Shown: in pieces, positions 47,737 through 58,556 of the stretch
Layout of the letters: every line of letters starts with the position of its first letter
How positions within the stretch are numbered: position 1 is the first letter of the stretch
From: Gentiana macrophylla
Taxonomy: Eukaryota; Streptophyta; Magnoliopsida; Gentianales; Gentianaceae
Direction: 5' to 3'
NCBI GenBank assembly: GCA_026214975.1
Contig: CM047817.1
Location: 93,042,773 to 93,106,772, forward strand
DNA length: 64,000 nucleotides
The notes under the pieces: model-generated
Databases searched by the model: none
What the model was told of the DNA's origin: nothing
Seen by the model: the letters and a program-made list of their open reading frames with translations, nothing else
Made by a program: the position numbers and the translations under genes

Positions 47737-50700
47737 GTACCAAAGAGAGGCTAACTGGAGTAATCAGCTAAGTGACTTCACCAGCTGATCAAACCTTTGC
47801 CTTCATTAGAGACGTAGCAGGTGAAGCACTGGTACTCAGGAAAGTCAACTTACTGATTGTTAGGAACAGTCAAGTACAGCGGCTCAGTATAAAAAAAAAG
47901 GCACTCCACCGGCAAAGTGACCGACCAAGGACCTTCACTGAAATGAAGATTAAAGTCACCAGCAAATTAAAGTGTGAACTAAATCAATTGTTATGCACAT
48001 GGAGAATAAGGAATTCATAGAGGATTATACTGTGGAAGATTACACACGTGGAGATCAATTTACAATCATGGAGGTAACCATATTATTTTTCAAATTACAA
48101 ACGCCTCGATTCCCGGGATCTATCATTACTTACCACAATACACTCCCCCACTACACTCGAATATCGTGATTTATGTACATAAAATCACGCCATTATGTCA
48201 TAAAATCCTTCCATATTCAACCACGTTCACACTATCCAAATCATCCTATATAAACAGCACTTAGAGGTTTTTTTTTTCAGAAATCTTTACACTCTATTAC
48301 ATGTTATAAAACTTTTTTTCTCACTTCAAAATCAAAGCTTTCTCTCAAAATTCAAAAATGGCTTCATCTTCTTCCCAAATCACCCAAACTGGAGCACAAT
48401 ATGAAAAATGAATTGCCACCAGATCATTCTTTCAAGAAGAACCTTATCTAAAACTATGCAGAAATGATGAGGAAGCAAAAAGACTGGCAGACGGTTGCAA
48501 AAATCTGAAATTGCTAACCTTTCAAAATCCTCCAATCTTTGATGTCTGCTATGAAAGTTTAATCTCTTTCTGGGAAGAGTGCACAGTATGTCTCTGGGGC
48601 ACTTACAGAAAAAGGTGACGAATGGGAGGAAGACAAGATCGTTGCATCTGTCAACGGCACAGACGTGGTCATATACAAAAGGTAATTCAAAAATTTCTCA
48701 AACTTTCAAATAACGGTCAAGCCAAAGTGTCCTTGGTACCGCAAAACCTGGATGATTTCTGGGTAATCATTGCCAAAACGGCAAACCCAGGGTCTAAGAA
48801 GGTCAATTGTCTAAGATCCTCTTTAAAGAAACCATTCAGTGAGTTCAGTGCCCTAATTGGAAAGAGTATTGAAGGAAAGTTATGAGCCAATAATGCCATA
48901 ACAGAGGCTAGAATTCGGCTGATGGGAATCATCTACAACCGTCTAAAGTTCAACTGGGAAAACTACTTCTTCTTGAGAATCAAAGAGCAAATCCAAGGTG
49001 AAACAAATGCGGCCAAAAAGGGGATAGCAGAAGGGAAGAAGAAGAAAGGCCAATTTTAGGTGAAAAAGTCATATGAGATTCAGTTACACTATTTGATGAC
49101 ATGTCTCCAAGTCCCTGTTGTACAACTTCACAAACTGCATGAATCCAAAGTCATGTTTACCTATGTTAAACATCAGAAGAAAGCTGGCGAAGGGAAGAGA
49201 AAGAAACCCATAAAACACACAACCAGCCAAAGAAAGAAGCAAAAGTTTCAATGAAACTTGGACAAGACAGACTTTGGAAAGTTAGTTGAAGAAGAAGAAG
49301 AAGAGGATTCTGACGTTGAGACAAAACAACCAGAGGAAGAAAACGAAAGTGAGGATGAACAACCTCAAAATGAGGACGCTGCAGGAAACACTGGAGATGA
49401 TGAAGAAACTCCAGAAGAACCTGCACAAATGTCTACAAATGATATTGATGATCGAATTGCAGAATATCTTGAATGGAAGGAAGGGGATTCCAGAACTCAG
49501 CTTCAAGACTCCGAAAGCATGCTTTTTGAGGAGGCCTGGCTCTTTAATTTTCTGGGAATCACAACCCTGGTTGGTGTACTTGATGAATCTCCACTATGGG
49601 ACATGGTTGATACAGCAAAGGCAAAACTGCCACCGATCCCTGACCAAAATAGTGATGACTCGGAAGATGGTGAAGATGATCATGATAATACTGATCAGGA
49701 TGATGGTGATGATCATGATGAAAATGATGGTACTGATCCTCATGCTGATGATGGTGATAAACAAGGAAAAGATGATAGCCCTACACCAGATGCAATTGAT
49801 GATAACACTCTCCTAAGTTTGTTTTTACAACCACAAGGTCCAGTCAAGTCAATACCAGCTGAGGCAACCTTACCAACATTACCAACTAATGCCAGCAAAC
49901 AACCCTGAGCCAATTCCACAAACCCCTGTGGATACTACAACAACGCCGACAGTAGTATTAGACACTGGCTCAGCTGCTGCCACTCCAGTCCAAAAAACCC
50001 CCAGCACAGATCAAGGGGGAATAGCAGCCCATGCTACACCAGCATACACATCCACCCAAATACTTGAAGACTTGGAAGTCGATGCAGATGTTACTCAACA
50101 TCAAGAGAGATGACAGCAAATAGAACCAGAACCAGCTAACATCCGTCACAAACTCTCTCAGCTGGCAACTGGCATCTCCAATGAGACCTTTGAAAAAGCA
50201 GCAGATCTGCTGGCACAGCAAGCCATGTAACTCAGATCCATGACTTCAGCATTCAATGATAAAAGTTACTCTATAGAGCGAAAATTCAAGGCCATTGCTG
50301 AGTATATTGATGCACAGAATATTTTTGTGCAACGACAAAGAGATCTGATGAGACAGCTCAATATCAATATCACTTACAACCTTGCAGGTCCCAGACAACA
50401 CATTTCTCAAGAAAATGATTCGATGGCATTGGCATTCGGCACCAGATTCCGTAGTGTCACTGAGAAACTGACTGATCATGACAACAGATTCACATCCATT
50501 GAGTCAAAATTGGACACTCTGATTGGAACAACAGAGACTATAAATGGCATCTTACTCCAGCAAAGGGATGATGCTGCCAAAAAAGGGGAAACAAGTAAGC
50601 CTGAAGGATCAACAGTAAGACCCCCAAATTTTACAGAGGAATAGCTGAGAGCAAGGGACAGAGAAATAAAAATCAGAAATGAAGCTGAATAGTAGCAAAG

Positions 50701-51653
50701 GAAGGCCAGAGAAGAAAGAGAAAAGACCTCAAATGAACCCTGCATAGGATTTCCTCATCCTATTCAAAGAAGGGATGATGATAGAGATAGATCAGGTGGA
50801 CAACACAGACACTGACAAAGAAAGACTGGATCAAGTCAAAGAAAGGAGATCAAAGAAAAGAACACAGAACTGGCACAAGCAGAGAGAAAAGAAGTTTCTC
50901 AACTCACAGAAACAGGCAAGAATATAAGGCTGAGATCCTAGATCATGTGAGAAGAATTTTTCAGAGTTCAAGAAGGGTTGTATCCAAATCAGACACAAGA
51001 TCAAGCATGGGCAGACTGGTAAGCTACCAGGATGAACAGAGGAGAGTTGACATGCCCAAAATATACAATGATATTAAAAGACAACATGCATCTCTCCAGC
51101 AAAGTGGTGAAACAAGCAGACCAAGTTTAGCCATACCACTTTCTGCAAAAGGACCAGAAGATTTGCCAACTGAGCAACAAGAAGACTTCAACTATATGGC
51201 AAAATTCTTCAACCCTATGGGGAGAATGAATAAACAAGACCAATAGGGTTTGTACAAAAATCTCAAATTTGCTGACTCACACATTGCAGAAGCTAGGGAT
51301 AGACTTGAGAAGTATTTTGGAGAGCCCAGTGCAAATGAAACTATGCCTGAATTTAACAGACTCTTTGCCAAGAGAGTATTCTAAGGAGTATCTGAATACA
51401 CTGATATGGCATACTGGAAGTGGAAGTTTCCAGAGATCGATTGGAAAGACATTGAGGAGGTTCCGACTACAAAATTTAAGAGGTACAAAGCAGAATTAAG
51501 TAAAATGTAGTTACCATACCTTCAATATGCTTTGAGCTCATGTTTTCTGATTGCCCTTAATGGATGAATAAATCATTGACCTTTATTCTGTTGCTCTATT
51601 ATGGAAAATTATTACATACTTATGTTCAGGCTTATGAGGGTTTTGGCATTATC
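47737..51653 (+). other. SIRE-1 post-pol region
   Basis: 3.9 kb between RNase H and the polypurine tract. About 600 bp of untranslated sequence with a TATA-like TATATAAA near 48247 precedes the accessory frame (48358-51499). About 150 bp of 3' untranslated sequence follows it. A promoter for a subgenomic RNA at 48247 is only a possibility. Confidence 0.6.
48358..51499 (+). pseudogene. SIRE-1 accessory protein downstream of pol, fragmented
   Basis: A once-long frame, perhaps near 1,000 residues, starting MASSSSQITQTGAQYEK at 48358 and now broken by about ten stops and shifts. Visible parts: a globular N-terminal part (to about 49060; DDFWVIIAKTANPGSKK, MGIIYNRLKFNWENYFFLRI), a lysine-rich segment, a strongly acidic region (49280-49780), a proline/threonine-rich stretch (49860-50080), coiled coil (50240-50600) and a conserved C-terminus (IPLSAKGPEDL, YMAKFFNPMG, about 51130-51230). 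The C-terminus is also present in SIRE-2 at 63661-63999, so it was a real gene of the family. No membrane segment or enzyme motif is visible, which argues against a classical envelope protein. Function unknown. Confidence 0.6.
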
Positions 51654-51666
51654 AAAAAGAGGGAAA
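51654..51666 (+). other. SIRE-1 polypurine tract
   Basis: AAAAAGAGGGAAA, directly before the 3' LTR. The equivalent tract in SIRE-2 lies at 63441-63456 on the minus strand. Confidence 0.85.
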
Positions 51667-51667
51667 T

Positions 51668-53073
51668 TGTTAGGAACATTTTGTTATGTTTTGATGATGG
51701 CCATACTAGCTATTATAGCAAGCCTGAAATAATTTAGAAATCTCTGTATAAGTCTTTACTTAGAGTTTGACATGTTGTATAAGTTGAGTCAGACAAGTAT
51801 TGTACTGGTTGGTAGGACGGCAAAGTAAAAACAGATTTCCGGCAGAGTAAAGCCGGCTAAGTACCAGCAGAGAAGCAATGAAGACATTATGGTCTGACTT
51901 ATAACGAAGGAAGTCTGTGATGACCTTGGATAAGTCTAAGTTATGTTCCAAGTGATGAAACTTAATGTTTAAATATGGTGTACACTGATCTCACATAAAT
52001 CAAGGATTAGTGAAGTACAAGGATTCTCTTTTGATTTAAAGTATGAAGGAAACAGTAAATCGGCAAAGTAAACTGACTGTCAGCTGAGTGAAGACAAAGC
52101 AGTGAAGGAAGATCCAAGTGGCAAAGTCAGAAGGATCACTTGACCGATCAGAGAACGGCTAAGTAAACCTTACCTATTCAGATTCTTAAATATGATGAAG
52201 ATACTGAAGATCAAGCATTAAATGCACAATCAATAGAGGATCAATCAAGAACGGATTTTATGATAAACGTTTGAAGAAAATCCCGATCACTGAAATCAAG
52301 GAGAATACAATTAAGGGGGAATCAAGAATAAAATCAAGGATTATTCCCCTCATTAATATAGCCAACGGATGAAAATTCAAATCAAGGCTTATCAAGGCTA
52401 TAAATAGAAGGCATTGACAGAAAAAGAAAAAGACAAGGAGCACGAAAAAGAAACTGATCGAAAAAACTCTGTCAAAGTGAAAAGTCTTCTATCTGTGCGA
52501 AAAAGATATATCTAGTGATCAACTCAAAACTGAGAGCTACATTTCAATATCAAGCATTGAGATTGATCAACAAGTTTGTGAATCCAATTCACATCAATCA
52601 AGCAACTGAATCAGATCCATCTGAGAAGGAGTTGTGTTTGTGATAGCCGCTGAAGGATTTGATCCCAAGGAGCAGTGAAAGAGACTGAGTCACTGAAGCT
52701 GTTGCAGTCAAGGAGTGACAATCTTGTAGATTGTGAAGCTTGTGTAGTCAAGGACAATCAGACTATTGTATCTGTGAAAACAATAGTGAATTCCTCCAAT
52801 CATCACATGAGAAGAGTGGATTAAGGGATTACACCACCCTGAACCACTATAAGCCTTGTGTCAATTTACTTTTGGCAATTTACCTTACCACATTCATTTA
52901 ATTACTTATATTATATCCTATATCTGTGATTGCCTAAACTACTTTGAAACAACATAGTAATAAGGGACTTATCCGCTGCCCAAAAGCTTTTAAAACAAGA
53001 AATTTTTTGAAACTCCACTATAGTCATTCACCCCCTCCCCCGACTATAGTTTTACCCTTCTCTGGGACCAACA
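51668..53073 (+). repeat. SIRE-1 3' LTR (1,406 bp)
   Basis: Starts TGTTAGGAACATT, TATAAATA at about 52399, ends GACCAACA, followed by the target duplication CAGGT. Confidence 0.93.
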
Positions 53074-53901
53074 CAGGTGATGTCCAGACATCACTAAAAA
53101 TATTCTCTTGGGGGCGGGAAGAATGTAATGTAGAATCACCAAAGGGTAGTTTGTGACTTTTATTTTCTAGACACGCAGAACAATGCGTGGAAGAAGAATT
53201 GACTGACTGTAAATCATAATGTTTAATAATGGTAGATAAAATAGGCTGAGCTGGATGACCCAAGCGATGATGCCAGTCTTGAGACGAAGCTTTATTGGAC
53301 GCAAAGGCAACTAGAGGAGGATTGGGCCACTCGTATAGACCACTTCTAACAGTACCACGGAGGATAGGCTGGTTCGTCTGAATGTCCTGTACAATAAATT
53401 CAGAGGGTAAGAACTCAATAGACAGATTATGGGCTTTGCATAGTTGGGAAATTGAAATTAAATTACGAGACATGCTGGGAACACAAAGGACATTATGAAA
53501 AGTGGAAGGGTGAGCAAGTAATGGGAGGAGGAAGCGCCGATTATAATAAGTAATAGATAAACCCTTACCATCACCAACCATAAAATCATCAGTGCCGGTG
53601 TATGGAGCATGAAGAGACAAATTCTGGAGGTCCGAAGTGACATGGTGTGAAGCCCCGCTGTCAAGTAGCCAATTAGGTGTGTTGGAGTCGAGCTGAGCCG
53701 AGTCAGGCAAAGGAACTGCAACATTTGCTTAGGGCCGAGGGGGGCGTTGATTTCGAGGGCCAAAAATCTGGCTCATTTGAACCTGAAACTGAGGACAATA
53801 CTAAGAAAAATGACCCTGAGTATAACATAACTGACACTTACCCAAGAATGGCCAGTGAGTGTTGCTATTGGTGTTAAAATGGCGCTGGTCATTGTAATTG
53901 T
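53074..53901 (-). pseudogene. Ale copia Gag end, protease and integrase start
   Basis: On the minus strand from 53901: the zinc knuckle (about 53780-53840; CQLCYTQGHFS, a stop codon, then YCPQF), protease NWLLDSGASHHVTSDL (catalytic Asp-Ser-Gly intact, about 53640-53680), pre-integrase segments FHNVLCVPSMSRNLISISQL and WHHRLGHPA, and the integrase finger cysteines CSACLENKSHKLPF. It joins at 53078/40977 to the rest of integrase across SIRE-1, and at 53901/60382 to the rest of Gag across LARD1. Stops in the Gag part disable it. Confidence 0.88.
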
Positions 53902-54583
53902 TGTTAAGGGTGATTTTATACGTTTTATAAGGATATATTTTATATCAATATTCCCCATATGTGGATGTTTTTCATAGAAATCGAGCTTTATATTGAAATA
54001 TTGAGCAAGTGATGTTTTTAATGGGTTAGTTGCAAACTTGTATGATTTATGTGTAAAATTGATGGTTTTATATTGATTTGGAAGATACTACATTTTGCAA
54101 TATGTTTGATGACTTGTAGGTACACAATTCTGGCTTGGAAAAGGATTTAGAAGGTGTCAAAATCGGATTTGAAGTGAAGGAAAGAGATAAAGAAAGAAAA
54201 ATTAGCTTTAGAAGACCAAACTGGTGTTTACTTTGTTGGATTCCGAGTAGTGACGACCTTGCAACGCAGTTCTTGATATGATAACAACCGATTTGACTCT
54301 GGACCTCAAGAGAAGAGTTGTAGGGCTTGAAGAGAGGATTCTACAGGATTTTGAATCACTCCATTCCGACTTACGAGGCCCGAGATATGAGCGTTACAAG
54401 TTTGGATGTTGTTGCTGAAAATAGTGAACGGGCGTCCGACATTATGGACGGGCGTCCGGCACCTTTACTGTAGCAACCGACTTGATTTTTCTATAAAAGC
54501 AGCTGCGATTCCAACCCTAATTACATCAGATTTTTCATATGAAAATTACACAGACAGCAGCCGCTTTCTGGGAGCTTTCAAGG

Positions 54584-54616
54584 CCGATCACCCGAGCCTT
54601 GTGCTCGGGTGATCGG
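54584..54616 (+). other. GC-rich 14-bp perfect hairpin downstream of the LTR TATA box
   Basis: CCGATCACCCGAGC (54584-54597) and GCTCGGGTGATCGG (54603-54616) around loop CTTGT, about 90 bp after the TATA box. It is repeated unchanged in the 3' LTR (59257-59289) and would be a very stable RNA structure in R/U5. Confidence 0.9.
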
Positions 54617-54794
54617 GGTTAGATTAGGTCTTTTATTTTGTTCTTTTCCTTCTTGTTCGAGCATGATGAAGGCTTGAAGCTTTCATCCATGGAGCAGCCA
54701 TGTAATCCTTTTCTCGCAGCACTTTGATTCCTTTCTATGGATATTTTGTAAGTTTTATTTATAATTGTTTCTTTTTCTATGTTCAATTGTATCT

Positions 54795-55280
54795 TGCAAT
54801 ATAAATCGGAAGATGATTGCATGATTTGATGCTACCGTATGACGGAAGTCGGTGTAGTTTAGATCACCATAGGAAAGAGTAGATCTTTAATCTATACATA
54901 ACGGAAGTTCGTAGGTTAAATATCTAGATTTACGAGAGGATCACAATTTGATTAATTCGATGCAAGATTATCTTAGATTGGAATTGAGGATATCACCGTT
55001 ACGGAAAGATAGGATTTTTCATGTGTTTAATTCATTATGTTGTTCTTGTTCTCTTTCATGTTTTTATGCCGCATGTTAATCGAATTTAGATAACGGAAGT
55101 TAATAGATTCATTAGATTATCGTGAGGAGATTGACAATAATTATTCCAACAAACGGAAGTTGAGGGATAATGTTGTTAGTTAGGATTCAATCCATATCTT
55201 TGATTTGTATCGATATTAGTTAAGACCGGAAGGTAAACTAATTAATGGCGTGATAAATCGGAAGAGGAAACGCTTCATTA
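54795..55280 (+). other. LARD1 LTR stem-loop array with CGGAA loop core, 5' LTR copy
   Basis: Eight consecutive stem-loops. Stems: TGCAAT/ATTGCA (54795, 54816); ACCG/CGGT with outer CT/AG (54832-54857); TTTAATCTA/TAGGTTAAA (54886, 54912; one G-T pair); TATC/GATA (54991, 55008); GAATTTA/TAGATTC (55082, 55104; one G-T); ATTATTCC/GGGATAAT (55140, 55164; one G-T); ATTAGTT/AACTAAT (55215, 55236); TAATGGCGT/ACGC plus CATTA with a 2-nt bulge (55243, 55270-55280). Every loop contains CGGAAG or CGGAAA, most often AACGGAAGTT. A ninth, weaker one (AGATC/GATCT, 54861-54886) has AGGAAAG in its loop. Confidence 0.85.
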
Positions 55281-55704
55281 GAAAAGATAATAATCCAAGA
55301 TAACTAATGAATGAATGTTTGTCTATCTTGTTGATTTTCGGTGGGGTGATGGTTGTTGGGAATAGGTTGATCATGGTTTGTTTATGTTTGTTCGGATTAT
55401 TAGTTAGTTTTATCTTGTTTTCGTAGATGTAGTTTTATTTATTTTGTCCATAACTATATTTCCGGCTTTGGATTAACAATCCTCCGCCCGATTATTTTTC
55501 TCATTTTAGTTTAGGTTTAGTTAATAAAGAAGAATTAATTAAATTAGATTCAACATCCCAATTCCCTGAGGATCGATACCCGTACTTATCCAACTTTACT
55601 AGCAACTACCCGGTATTCGGCCGGTTAGGAGGTAGTTTTGCATGGTAGTATAGGTTTTATAAATTTTCTTTTGTTTTAATGATGCAAAATCTCCCCAACA
55701 AAAG

Positions 55705-55722
55705 TGGCGCCGTTGCCGGGGA
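55705..55722 (+). other. LARD1 primer-binding site, tRNA-Asp type
   Basis: TGGCGCCGTTGCCGGGGA, four bases after the 5' LTR. Confidence 0.93.
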
Positions 55723-56040
55723 ATCGGTGTTTTGTTGAATCTTCTTTCGTTAATTTTTCTATTTTGTTACGTTTTATTTGTTTTTATTTTATTTCAATAA
55801 AAGTAGCGTTTAACAAATCGAGAGTTTTTATTTTTGCCGTGTTTCGATAACCGTTAAGTTAAGAATGTGCAAAAAGTTTTTAATCGATTTGTGAAAGCGT
55901 GAACTATATGTTTATTTGTATCTAGTCTAACCTCTGCGTGCTTTAATTTGATGTGGTCGCTCTGTGATATTTGATGTATGATCTTTTAAGAAATTAGGGT
56001 TTCTTTGTGTTTCTGCGCTTATGCAAATTGATTGTTGGAC

Positions 56041-56302
56041 GAAGCGCTCGTAAGTGAACGCCCGTCCGATCCGCCCCTAACATGCAGTAAACGAAAGGCC
56101 TGGTTTGTTGGATGCTCGTCCGTTCCAAAACGATCGCTCGCATTCGTGTTTTCAAGAACCAGACGGACGTCCATATATCTAAACTCCCGCCCGTCCAGTT
56201 CATAATCTGCAGGTGAACGCCCGTTTGACTTGTCGAACGAGCGTCCAGGGCTAAAAATCCAGGTGAACGCCCGTCTGCTTTGTTGAATGCACGTCCAGGT
56301 TC
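56041..56302. repeat. CGCCCGTCC/GGACGTCC motif cluster
   Basis: At least eight copies of a CpG-rich word close to (A)ACGCCCGTCC or GACGGACGTCC. The last four are paired: 56222/56242 and 56272/56292, 20 bp apart within pairs and 50 bp between pairs. Confidence 0.85.
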
Positions 56303-56477
56303 CAGAATTTCTCTTAACTTGATTTTTAATGCTTTATTTGATATGGATACTTTAATTTGAGCTTCTATGGCTAATTGTTTTTACGTAGATGATCTGAACT
56401 TGCATGTTTACACATTTCCATCTATGAATCCATGTTAAATAACTGATTAATTTTTATATGCATGATTCATCTATGCA

Positions 56478-56936
56478 AGTTATAGTCACTGTCGGTTCTC
56501 GTATGCTATAACTGGTCTTCGTGTTAATTAGTAGCTAATGTCGGTTTCCGTATGCTACGTCCTTTTCCATATGAGTTATATCTGTTTAGTATAGCTAACT
56601 GTTGGTTTTCCATAATGCTATCACCTTTGACGAGTCTTAAGGCGCGTCTACAATGCATATAATGTACAGCACTGTCGTTTATCGTAACCTGTCATTATTT
56701 GGTAGACGTTTATTATATACATGTCATGCTGCAAATGAGTGGGCTAGTTTTCTTTCTTTTATTTCCTTTTATTTTTGCATATCACTTAGATGCATATCAT
56801 TTAGTTGCATGTCATCTAGTTGCATTGTTTTTCTATTTTTCTTTTATTTTTCTTGAGCGTAGTTAACTGTCGGTTTCCGTAATACTACCTCGTTTTTTTC
56901 CATGATGGTAACTGTTGGTTTTCCATATGCCATCAT
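56478..56936 (+). other. LARD1 internal stem-loop array with conserved 18-21-nt loop
   Basis: Six stem-loops whose loops resemble TAACTGTCGGTTTTCCGTAT. Stems: AGTTATAG/CTATAACT (56478-56485, 56506-56513); GTAGC/GCTAC (56531-56535, 56554-56558); ATAGC/GCTAT (56591-56595, 56617-56621); ACAG/CTGT (56666-56669, 56689-56692); GTAGT/ACTAC (56859-56863, 56884-56888); ATGATGG/CCATCAT (56902-56908, 56930-56936). All are perfectly complementary though their sequences differ. Confidence 0.88.
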
Positions 56937-57541
56937 TATTTTATTATTGTATATCATATAGATTGCATTGTAATATCTTTTTCATGTAGTTGCACCTAGC
57001 CCTACTGTTTTGTAATGTTCCATGTATAATTTCCATCTTTATATGGGCTTAATTTGAAAATTCTCTATGACTTCTTTTCCGTGTATAATCCTCTATCATT
57101 ATTAGTTGGAGTTTGATGTTTCTGCTTGCACATGTGGTCTATATTATTCTACAAGCTTCTGTGGCTTTATTCTTAGATGTCCTGAGTTTAAGAGTTGATC
57201 TTTCCATCTGAGCTATTATTTCTTTTTGTGCTTATATCAAACTTCCATATTTAGACGTTTTGATGTTCTGTACTTTCCCTGTTTGATTTTTCCATCTGAA
57301 GCAATTCTATTTTGTGCTTTGTAAGTTCTATTCCCCCTTGCCCCCGAGGTATTTCTTTGTTTTTCATGAGTGCAGGGTATTTGCATTAGCTTTTGTGAGT
57401 TTTAGACGATATCGGTTTTCTGGTGGATGGTCCACAATCTAATGATATCCTCGAGCATTCCTGGGTGATGCGCATCATCCCAGGGTTGCTCCCTTTCGGA
57501 AGACAATCAGCTAAGTTCTTTTATCTTGTCTTTATTTCTGC

Positions 57542-57580
57542 ACAACATGAGGACATGTTGTAATTTAAGTGTGGGGGAGG
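57542..57580 (+). other. Hairpin-G-tract motif, copy 4
   Basis: Perfect 8-bp stem ACAACATG/CATGTTGT (57542-57549, 57554-57561) around loop AGGA, followed by AATTTAAGTGTGGGGGAGG. It lies 1.0 kb upstream of the LTR-adjacent copy. Confidence 0.88.
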
Positions 57581-58035
57581 GAAATGGTTTGATGTATCTA
57601 CATTCATTTGCCATACTATTATATTTCTATGAAAGGTGCTAAATTTTAAAATTTTGTTTGTTTTGTCCCAAGTGAACAAATGCATATCTTTGTTCGAGTT
57701 CTTATATCATTGGTGCATTATTTTGCGTATTTAGTAAATTTAGTTGTTTCACCCGACACTATTTTTCACGTGCCATAGTAGATGATGAGCTATGTTTTTA
57801 AGCCATACCCATTTGATTAGAGATTTCTGATGATTATCGCATGATTCTTTGCTTCCATACTAATTTTGAAATTTTAATAGTTTGTGTTTAGAGTTAAAGT
57901 ATGACATACTGTGAATATCTGAAGGTTTGAATGTGATAGGAAGGATATAATTTAAGGTTTGCATACCAATCTAAGATGAATAATATGAATTATGTATTTA
58001 AGTGTCGGAAGTAGCTGCCGATGATTTGAGTGCGG

Positions 58036-58137
58036 TAGGGCATTATCACGAAATGTCCTATACCACTATGAGGTTCAATAGCTCCCGACTGGCTGATGAT
58101 AGTAGTCCCAACTAGGGTGTTATCACGAAACATCCTA
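58036..58137 (+). other. LARD1 stem-loop pair with identical TATCACGAA loop
   Basis: TAGGGCAT/ATGTCCTA (58036-58043, 58053-58060) and TAGGGTGT/ACATCCTA (58113-58120, 58130-58137), both with loop TATCACGAA. Two stem positions change together in both strands between the copies. Confidence 0.85.
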
Positions 58138-58556
58138 TTGCCTGGGAATGAGGGCATATATGCTATATATGTGGAATTGATTGAACTTTAAGAAAAATTA
58201 GTGAATGGTAATGTGAAAAGATTGTTGAAAACCGTAGTTATCTTCTGACTATCCCCAGTATAAACTGAATGATATGTTGTAGGGACTATCCTCTGAGTAT
58301 GTCGGAAATATTTTAAATACTCCTTATTATTATTTTTCGAGTACGTATGTTTTGTGAGGTGCATGTTATAATCGTTTTTATATTTCTGATTTAAATGGGA
58401 TGTTGGCTAGTTTTGCTTGAATCAATTTCAAGTGTGGATTTGGTGGAAATTTATTATGGCTATGCACACACTCACTTGGGTGAACCTCTAAACTACTTGA
58501 ATATGTTTTATATTTGCATAAGTGTTTATTTGTCTCGAGTGATGATTATGTTTTGT

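Larger units (their letters stand above)
40982..53073 (+). mobile_element. SIRE-1: complete Sirevirus-like copia retrotransposon, 12.1 kb
   Basis: 5' LTR, primer site, gag, pol, about 3.9 kb of post-pol sequence with an accessory reading frame, polypurine tract and 3' LTR, flanked by CAGGT on both sides (40977-40981, 53074-53078). Length, large Gag with a long tail, RT signature YVDDIIFGS and a long post-pol region are characteristic of the Sirevirus lineage. It interrupts the Ale integrase. By eye the first 290 bp of the two LTRs differ at about nine positions, so insertion is not very recent. Its frames carry several stops and shifts. Confidence 0.93.
53902..55700 (+). repeat. LARD1 5' LTR
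   Basis: Starts TGTTAAGGGTG, ends TCCCCAACA. It contains a doublet of ACGGGCGTCC (54428, 54448), TATAAAA at 54492-54498, a 14-bp GC-rich hairpin at 54584-54616 and the CGGAAG stem-loop array at 54795-55280. Confidence 0.95.

Noticed and set aside
49282..49816. Alternative frames over the acidic region, some looking like membrane segments
   Set aside because: GAA/GAT-rich coding DNA gives hydrophobic or Met/Lys-rich shadows; only the acidic frame continues the accessory protein.
56478..56936. CRISPR-like array
   Set aside because: Spacing is irregular, the conserved part is a loop rather than a repeat with unique spacers, and the context is a plant retroelement.
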